Source: G965276765 sp965276825
Lineage (GTDB): Bacteria > Actinomycetota > Acidimicrobiia > Acidimicrobiales > Palsa-688
Direction: 5' to 3'
DNA: 64,000 bases
NCBI GenBank assembly: GCA_965276825.1
Contig: OZ255630.1
Location: forward strand, 3,472,001-3,536,000
Shown here one piece after another: positions 59,131 through 64,000 of the stretch. The notes under the pieces were generated by a model. That model saw only the letters and a program-made list of their open reading frames with translations. It searched no databases and was not told where the DNA came from. The translations under genes and the position numbers were made by a program. How positions within the stretch are numbered: position 1 is the stretch's first letter; each line of letters starts with the position of its first letter.

Positions 59131-59943
59131 ATGGACTCCGCCGCCCTGCGATCGTTGCTCGAGGAGGTGCGCGCCGGCGTCCGTCATCCCGACGACGCCG
59201 TGGCCGAGCTGCGCCGCCTGCCCTTCACCGACCTCGGCTACGCGCGCGTCGACCACCACCGCGCGCTGCGCCAGGGTCGCGCCGAGGCGGTCTACGCGCC
59301 GGGCAAGTCGCCCGCGCAGTGCGCCGGGATCGTCGCCGAGCTGCTCGACGGTGCGGGCGGGGCGGTGGTGCTCAGCCGGGCCGACGCCGCGCAGATCGCC
59401 GAGGCCACCGGGCGCAACCCGGGCGCAACGGTGACGGGAGGGCCGCAGGGGGCGACGGTGGTCTGGCGGCCAGGGGCGCCGCGCTCGGAGCGGGTGGTCG
59501 TGGTCACCGCCGGCACCGCCGACCTGCCCGTGGCCGCCGAGACGACGGCCGTGCTGGCCGCCTACGGCTTCGCGCCGACCCTCGTCGCCGACGTCGGGGT
59601 GGCCGGCCTCCACCGCCTGCTCGCGGAGGTGGCCACGCTGCAGGAGGCCGACGCGGTGGTGGTCGTGGCCGGGATGGAGGGGGCGCTCGCCAGCGTGGTC
59701 GGCGGCCTCACCGCATCGCCGGTGGTGGCCGTGCCGACCAGCGTCGGGTACGGGTCCTCGCTCGCGGGCGTGACTGCGCTGCTCGGGATGCTGGCGAGCT
59801 GCGCGTCGGGACTCGTCGTGGTCGGCGTGGACAACGGCTTCGGTGCCGCCCACGCCATCGCGCGCCTGCTCCCCGGGGACGGCGAACGGTCGCGAGGCGG
59901 GGAAATTCCCCGCTCCGTGGTCCAAGCGGAGGACAGAGGGTGA
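59131..59943 (+). CDS. larB: LarB, nickel-pincer cofactor carboxylase
   Basis: A 270-residue protein with PurE-like C-terminal domain. The PFTDLGYARVDHHRALRQG region is the LarB opening and ERVVVVTAGTADLPVAAETT then DVGVAGLHRLLAE the core. LarB carboxylates nicotinic acid adenine dinucleotide and cleaves it in the first step of making the Ni-pincer cofactor of lactate racemase-type enzymes. It overlaps larC by 4 bases. larA and larE are not in the window. Confidence 0.88.
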   Translation: MDSAALRSLLEEVRAGVRHPDDAVAELRRLPFTDLGYARVDHHRALRQGRAEAVYAPGKSPAQCAGIVAELLDGAGGAVVLSRADAAQIAEATGRNPGATVTGGPQGATVVWRPGAPRSERVVVVTAGTADLPVAAETTAVLAAYGFAPTLVADVGVAGLHRLLAEVATLQEADAVVVVAGMEGALASVVGGLTASPVVAVPTSVGYGSSLAGVTALLGMLASCASGLVVVGVDNGFGAAHAIARLLPGDGERSRGGEIPRSVVQAEDRG

Positions 59944-61130
59944 CCACCGTCGTGGCCTGGTGGCACTGCTTCAGTGGCATCGCCGGGGACATGGCACTCG
60001 GCAGCCTGCTCGACGCCGGCGCCGACCTCGACGACGTGCGGGCCGGTCTCGACGGCCTGGGCCTCGACGGCTGGACCCTCGACGCCGAGCCGGTGACGAG
60101 GGGCGGGTTGGCGGCCACCAGGGCGGTGGTCGGGATCGACGAGGCCGCGGGAGGTTCGAGGACGTGGGCCGACATCGCCGCCCTCCTCGCCGCGGCCGAC
60201 CTGCCCGAGCGGGCCAGGGCCCGCGCCGTGGCCGCCTTCGGCGCGCTGGCCGCGGCCGAGGGACGGGTCCACCGCCAAGCGCCGGCCGACGTCCACTTCC
60301 ACGAGGTCGGCGGCCTCGACGCCATCGTCGACATCGTCGGCACCTGCCTGGCCCTCGACCACCTCGGGGTCGACGAGATCCGGGCCAGCCCCGTCGCCCA
60401 GGGGACCGGTCAGGTGCGAAGCGCCCACGGCCTGCTCCCCGTGCCCGCGCCCGCGGTCATCGAGCTCCTGCACGGGGCTCCGACCTACGGCACCGGCCGA
60501 CCCGTCGAGCTGACCACCCCCACCGGCGCCGCCCTCCTCGCCGGGCTCGGATCCGGTTGGGGCCCCCTCCCCGCCATGACGGTCACCGCATCGGGCCGGG
60601 GGGCCGGCGGCCGCGACCTCGACGGCCTGCCAAATGTCGTCGCCGTCGTGGTCGGCACGGCCGCCGACCGCCAGGGCCACGACGGCGGCCAGCCGGTGGT
60701 GATCGTCGAGACCAACGTCGACGACGTCACCGGCGAGGTCCTCGGCCATCTCGTCCCTTCGCTGATCGCGGCCGGTGCCCACGACGCCTGGATCACCCCG
60801 GTGATCGGCAAGAAGGGCCGCCCGGCCAGCGTGGTGACCGCCCTGACCGCCGAGGAGGCCGTCGCCGCGGTGCGCGCCGTGCTGGTGGCCGAGACCGGCA
60901 CCCTCGGGGTGCGGGCCACGCCGGCAACCCGGTGGACGGCGGCGAGGACCATGGTCGAGGCGTCGGTCGACGGCCACCCGGTCGCCGTCAAGGTCTCGGC
61001 GGCGCGGGCCAAGGCCGAGCACGACGACGCCGCCAGGGTCGCGGCGGCCACCGGTCGCCCGGTGCGGGTCGTCGCCGCGCTGGCCGAGGCCGACGCCGTC
61101 GACCGGATGGCCAGGCCGCCCGGCGCGTGA
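59940..61130 (+). CDS. larC: LarC, nickel insertion protein
   Basis: A 396-residue LarC. FSGIAGDMALGSLLDAGAD opens the protein; VHFHEVGGLDAIVDIVG is the conserved His-rich motif, and ETNVDDVTGEVLGHL begins the C-terminal domain. LarC inserts nickel into the sulphur-bearing pincer in a CTP-dependent step. The GTG overlaps the larB stop. In some bacteria a programmed frameshift separates LarC1 and LarC2; here it is one continuous frame. Confidence 0.9.
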   Translation: MTTVVAWWHCFSGIAGDMALGSLLDAGADLDDVRAGLDGLGLDGWTLDAEPVTRGGLAATRAVVGIDEAAGGSRTWADIAALLAAADLPERARARAVAAFGALAAAEGRVHRQAPADVHFHEVGGLDAIVDIVGTCLALDHLGVDEIRASPVAQGTGQVRSAHGLLPVPAPAVIELLHGAPTYGTGRPVELTTPTGAALLAGLGSGWGPLPAMTVTASGRGAGGRDLDGLPNVVAVVVGTAADRQGHDGGQPVVIVETNVDDVTGEVLGHLVPSLIAAGAHDAWITPVIGKKGRPASVVTALTAEEAVAAVRAVLVAETGTLGVRATPATRWTAARTMVEASVDGHPVAVKVSAARAKAEHDDAARVAAATGRPVRVVAALAEADAVDRMARPPGA

Positions 61131-61143
61131 CGGTGCCCGGCGC

Positions 61144-61827
61144 GTGAGACCGCAGCTCGTGCTGTTCGACCTCGACGGGACGCTCCTCGACTCGGGCGCC
61201 GGCATCCTCGCCTCGCACCGCCACACCCTCGGCGCGCTCGGGCTCCCGGTCGACGAGCACCGTCTGCGGGCGCTGATCGGGCCGCCCCTGGAGGTGGCCC
61301 TCGCCGAGCTCGGCGTCCCCCCGCCCGACGTCGCCCGCGCCGTGCGGATCTACCGCCGCTACTACCTGGCCGATGGGATGCTCGCCTCGCAGCTCTACCC
61401 GGGCGTGCCCGAGCTGCTGGCCCGGGTGGCGGCCGCCGGCATCCCCATGGGGTTGGCCACCTCCAAGCTCGAGAGCTCCGCCCTGGCCCTGGTCGACCAC
61501 TTCGGCATCGGCGACCACTTCGGGGTCGTGAGTGGCGCCACCGCCGACGGGTCGAGATCCCACAAGCACGAGGTGATCGGCGACGCCCTGTCGCGCGCCG
61601 GGCGGCGCGGCGGTCGCGACGTGATCATGGTCGGCGACCGGAGCTACGACGTCCAGGGGGCCAGGTCCCACGGCTGCACGCCCGTCGGAGCAGCGTGGGG
61701 CTACGGCGACCCGGGCGAGCTGGTCGACGCCGGCGCGGCCATGGTGGCCGCCGATCCCCGTGACCTCGGCGACCACCTGCTCGACGACCACCTGCTCGGA
61801 TCCCACCCTTCACCCGATGTTCACTGA
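61144..61827 (+). CDS. HAD-superfamily phosphatase (phosphoglycolate phosphatase-like)
   Basis: A 227-residue HAD hydrolase. Motif I LVLFDLDGTLLDSG with Asp8 and Asp10, motif II LATSKL, motif III the Lys in SHKHEVI, motif IV VIMVGDRSYDVQGARSHG. A helical cap lies at 20-80. GTG start 13 bases after larC. The product may remove a phosphorylated side product or be unrelated to the Lar pathway. Confidence 0.87.
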   Translation: MRPQLVLFDLDGTLLDSGAGILASHRHTLGALGLPVDEHRLRALIGPPLEVALAELGVPPPDVARAVRIYRRYYLADGMLASQLYPGVPELLARVAAAGIPMGLATSKLESSALALVDHFGIGDHFGVVSGATADGSRSHKHEVIGDALSRAGRRGGRDVIMVGDRSYDVQGARSHGCTPVGAAWGYGDPGELVDAGAAMVAADPRDLGDHLLDDHLLGSHPSPDVH

Positions 61828-61891
61828 CTGTTCGACCTCTGTCCGCCTGGAAGGGTTGCAGCGGTCGCTCTCCCCGTCCAAGGTGACGGGC

Positions 61892-63877
61892 ATGAGGATT
61901 CTCAGACATCACGGGCAGTCGAGGAGGCTCCGGACCGGCCTCGCCGTCGCCGCCGCCTCGCTCGCCGCGGTCGCCGGCATCCTGGCCGTGCCGCCGGTCG
62001 CCGGCGCGATCTCGTCCGCCCAGGGGACCTCGGCCAAGACCGCCGCCCTCCCTCCGGTCAAGCACGTGTGGCTGATCATCCTGGAGAACAAGTCCTACGA
62101 CGCCACCTTCACCGGGCTCAACCACAACACCTACCTGTGGAAGACCCTGCCGCGGCAGGGCGTGCTGCTCGAGAACTACTACGGCACCGGCCACTTCAGC
62201 CTCGACAACTACATCTCCCTCGTGAGCGGCCAGGCCACCCAGCCCGACACCCAGGCCGACTGCCCGACCTACAAGGACTTCAGCGCCACCTTCGACAAGC
62301 GCGGGACGCTCCGGCGCAACCGCAACTACGGCCAGGCCACGTCGACCCTCGGGCCGAACGCGGCTGCGGGCACCAACGGCTGCGTGTACCCGAGCAGCGT
62401 GGCCACCCTGTTCAACCAGTTCTCCAAGTCTGGGGTCAGCTGGAAGGGCTACGCCCAGGACCTCGGCAACACGCCGGGCCGTGAGGACGGCCCGTGCGGC
62501 GCACCGAGCGCCAGCCCGACCACCGACCCGGTACCCAATCCCGGGGCGGCGACCGCCACCGACCAGTACGTGCCCAAGCACTTCCCCTTCCCCTGGTTCC
62601 ACAGCCTGATCGACAACCCGGCCAACTGCACCCCGCGCCACATCTCCAACCTGTTCTCCACCACCGGCGGCCTCTACCACGACCTGCAGCGGGTCTCGAC
62701 CACACCGAACTTCAGCTGGATCACGCCCGACAACTGCAGCGACGCCCACGACGCCGTGTGCCACGGCAACAACCTCTCGGGCGGCTTCGCCAACCCGACC
62801 ACCCCCAACCCGCCGATCAACTACACCGGCGGCCTCTACGCCTCCGACCTGTTCCTCCAACACGTCGTCCCCGAGATCGAGCAGAGCCCGGCGTTCAAGG
62901 ACAACGGGCTGATCGACATCACCTTCGACGAGGCCTTCCCGCCGTTCACCTACTCGGGCAACAGCTTCGCCAACTCCACGACCATCCGGCCCGACGCGGC
63001 GACGTCCATCGCCGACGACACCGCCGGACAGAACATCAACGGCCGCAACGTCCACGCCGAGCCGACCGGCCCCAACACCCCGCTGGCCAGGAACGCCTAC
63101 GGCCAGGAGCTGTTCCCCGGGCCCGGCAACAACGCCTACATCGACCGCGATACCTCGATCCCCGGCCTGGTCCTCGGTGGGGGCAGCCCCATCGGCGGGA
63201 GCGCCACCGGCGGCGCACGGGTCGACAAGGTCACCGGCACCACCGCGTCGACCTCGATCACCGACAACTCGATCGGCCTGATCGACAACGGCCGCAGCGT
63301 CTACGGCCCCGGGATCCCCAACGGCTGCGTGGTCAACAACCCGGTCAACGGCCACGTCGACGCCACCACCCCCAGCGGCTCGGGCCTGCCGGGATCGTCG
63401 GTGGTGACCGGCTCGTTCACCCTCGACTGCAACGGGGTGGCGGCGGCGCCCACCGCGGCGGTCACCAGCGTCAACCTCGGTCCCGAGACCAGCGCCACCG
63501 ACCCGCTCTACAGCGGCAGCGGCGCCACCAACGGCGGCGGCGACACCGGCAGCGTGCTGATCAGCAGGTACATCAAGCCAGGCACCGCGACCCGCACCTT
63601 CTACAACCACTACAGCTGGCTGCGCACCATGGAGGACCTGTTCCAGGTCGACGCCAGGCACGAGGCCCCCGGCATCGACGGCAGGGGCCACCTCGGCTAC
63701 GCCGCCCAGATCGGGCTGAAGGACTTCGGGACCGACGTCTTCACCAACACCAGGGCGTACCAGCCCGAGCCTCGCCACCACGGCGCCGCAGCATCGGCGG
63801 GAATCCCCGCGGCCGGCGTCCTCGTGGCCGGGGGCGCCACGGTCCTGCTCCGCCGGCGTCGGCGCCAGGCCGAGTGA
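61892..63877 (+). CDS. Secreted phosphoesterase-family protein with C-terminal membrane anchor
   Basis: A 661-residue exported protein of the alkaline-phosphatase-like phosphoesterase family (acid phosphatase/phospholipase C group). A signal peptide (LAVAAASLAAVAGILAVPPV) is followed by VKHVWLIILENKSYDATF, whose Glu-Asn is the metal-site motif, and LIDITFDEAFPP later. The C-terminus has a hydrophobic stretch (AGIPAAGVLVAGGATVLL) and RRRRRQAE, so it is anchored to the membrane with its domain outside. The middle is Asn/Gly/Thr-rich. Confidence 0.8.
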   Translation: MRILRHHGQSRRLRTGLAVAAASLAAVAGILAVPPVAGAISSAQGTSAKTAALPPVKHVWLIILENKSYDATFTGLNHNTYLWKTLPRQGVLLENYYGTGHFSLDNYISLVSGQATQPDTQADCPTYKDFSATFDKRGTLRRNRNYGQATSTLGPNAAAGTNGCVYPSSVATLFNQFSKSGVSWKGYAQDLGNTPGREDGPCGAPSASPTTDPVPNPGAATATDQYVPKHFPFPWFHSLIDNPANCTPRHISNLFSTTGGLYHDLQRVSTTPNFSWITPDNCSDAHDAVCHGNNLSGGFANPTTPNPPINYTGGLYASDLFLQHVVPEIEQSPAFKDNGLIDITFDEAFPPFTYSGNSFANSTTIRPDAATSIADDTAGQNINGRNVHAEPTGPNTPLARNAYGQELFPGPGNNAYIDRDTSIPGLVLGGGSPIGGSATGGARVDKVTGTTASTSITDNSIGLIDNGRSVYGPGIPNGCVVNNPVNGHVDATTPSGSGLPGSSVVTGSFTLDCNGVAAAPTAAVTSVNLGPETSATDPLYSGSGATNGGGDTGSVLISRYIKPGTATRTFYNHYSWLRTMEDLFQVDARHEAPGIDGRGHLGYAAQIGLKDFGTDVFTNTRAYQPEPRHHGAAASAGIPAAGVLVAGGATVLLRRRRRQAE

Positions 63878-64000
63878 TCCCCGAGCCGGGCGGCTCGGTC
63901 CCTCTGCACGGGCGGCTCGCCCTGCGGTCCGGTCCGGCGCGTCCGGCGCTCCTGCGGGCCCGCTGGTCGCGTCTCCTCGTCGTGCCCACCGCGGTCGCCG
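63874..64000 (+). CDS. 5' end of an unidentified gene (partial)
   Basis: A GTG overlapping the preceding stop by 4 bases opens a frame running to the end of the window (42 codons). It starts VIPEPGGSVPLHGRLALRSG, with an Arg-rich stretch just before the hydrophobic LLVVPTAVA, perhaps a signal or membrane segment. Coupling suggests it works with the phosphoesterase. Identity cannot be read. Confidence 0.4.
   Translation, partial: MIPEPGGSVPLHGRLALRSGPARPALLRARWSRLLVVPTAVA

Overview
The window comes from a high-GC actinobacterium. Start codons are often GTG, TTG occurs, most operon genes overlap by 1-8 bases, and the gene set is actinobacterial: polyphosphate glucokinase, a DinB-type mycothiol-dependent isomerase, a GAF-ANTAR regulator, a DUF6131-like peptide and LarB/LarC. 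The mix of acyl-CoA dehydrogenase, amidohydrolase, Baeyer-Villiger monooxygenase and branched-chain-type ABC transport would suit an environmental lineage such as Acidimicrobiia, but no single gene proves this.

Region by region. 1-18 kb: a probable serA 3' end, a VapBC module, a reverse-strand operon ppgK-cysteine/cystathionine synthase-cystathionine lyase/synthase, an acyl-CoA dehydrogenase and an amidohydrolase, panBC, then a GntR-controlled unit (FAH-family hydrolase, ABC importer with a fused permease-ATPase, RraA-like aldolase) and a Phd/VapC module. 18.5-24.5 kb: a mobile element of about 5.5 kb inserted at the 3' end of tRNA-Phe. It is bounded by a 44-bp direct repeat and carries vapBC, a run of tiny translationally coupled unknown genes, IS110 and AAA-ATPase debris and a frameshifted tyrosine integrase. 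tRNA-Phe and tRNA-Asp lie side by side at its right edge. 24.5-46 kb: mostly chromosomal genes, namely SPFH/flotillin with an NfeD-like partner, two 14-helix-type MFS exporters, a CsbD-like protein, a beta-propeller lipoprotein, a GAF-ANTAR regulator, a phospholipase D, an MBL hydrolase, an SGNH esterase, HAD and GNAT enzymes, a FAD oxidoreductase, an SDR, a PP-loop enzyme and a Baeyer-Villiger monooxygenase. Decayed proline iminopeptidase, P450 and VapBC copies lie among them.

46.5-55.4 kb: a decay-rich accessory zone whose borders are three copies of a tRNA-Ser 3' end (46.51, 50.95 and 55.36 kb; only the last is a whole tRNA). A degraded integrase sits beside the middle copy and a near-complete integrase without its catalytic tyrosine beside the last. 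This looks like two elements stacked at one tRNA-Ser. Cargo: a dead Fic toxin with its antitoxin remnant, two methyltransferases (one frameshifted), a mycothiol-dependent isomerase, an intact VapBC, an IS630-family insertion, and a MarR regulator divergent from a frameshifted glyoxalase. 55.5-64 kb: chromosomal again, with formamidase, DUF2237, nitroreductase, prephenate dehydratase, larB-larC, a HAD phosphatase, a secreted phosphoesterase and the start of one more gene.

No complete new system could be proven. The best candidates for undescribed biology are the overlapping tiny-gene operon at 20.36-20.98 kb, the three-ORF overlap ending in a PIN-like protein at 18.06-18.77 kb, and the stacked tRNA-Ser elements.
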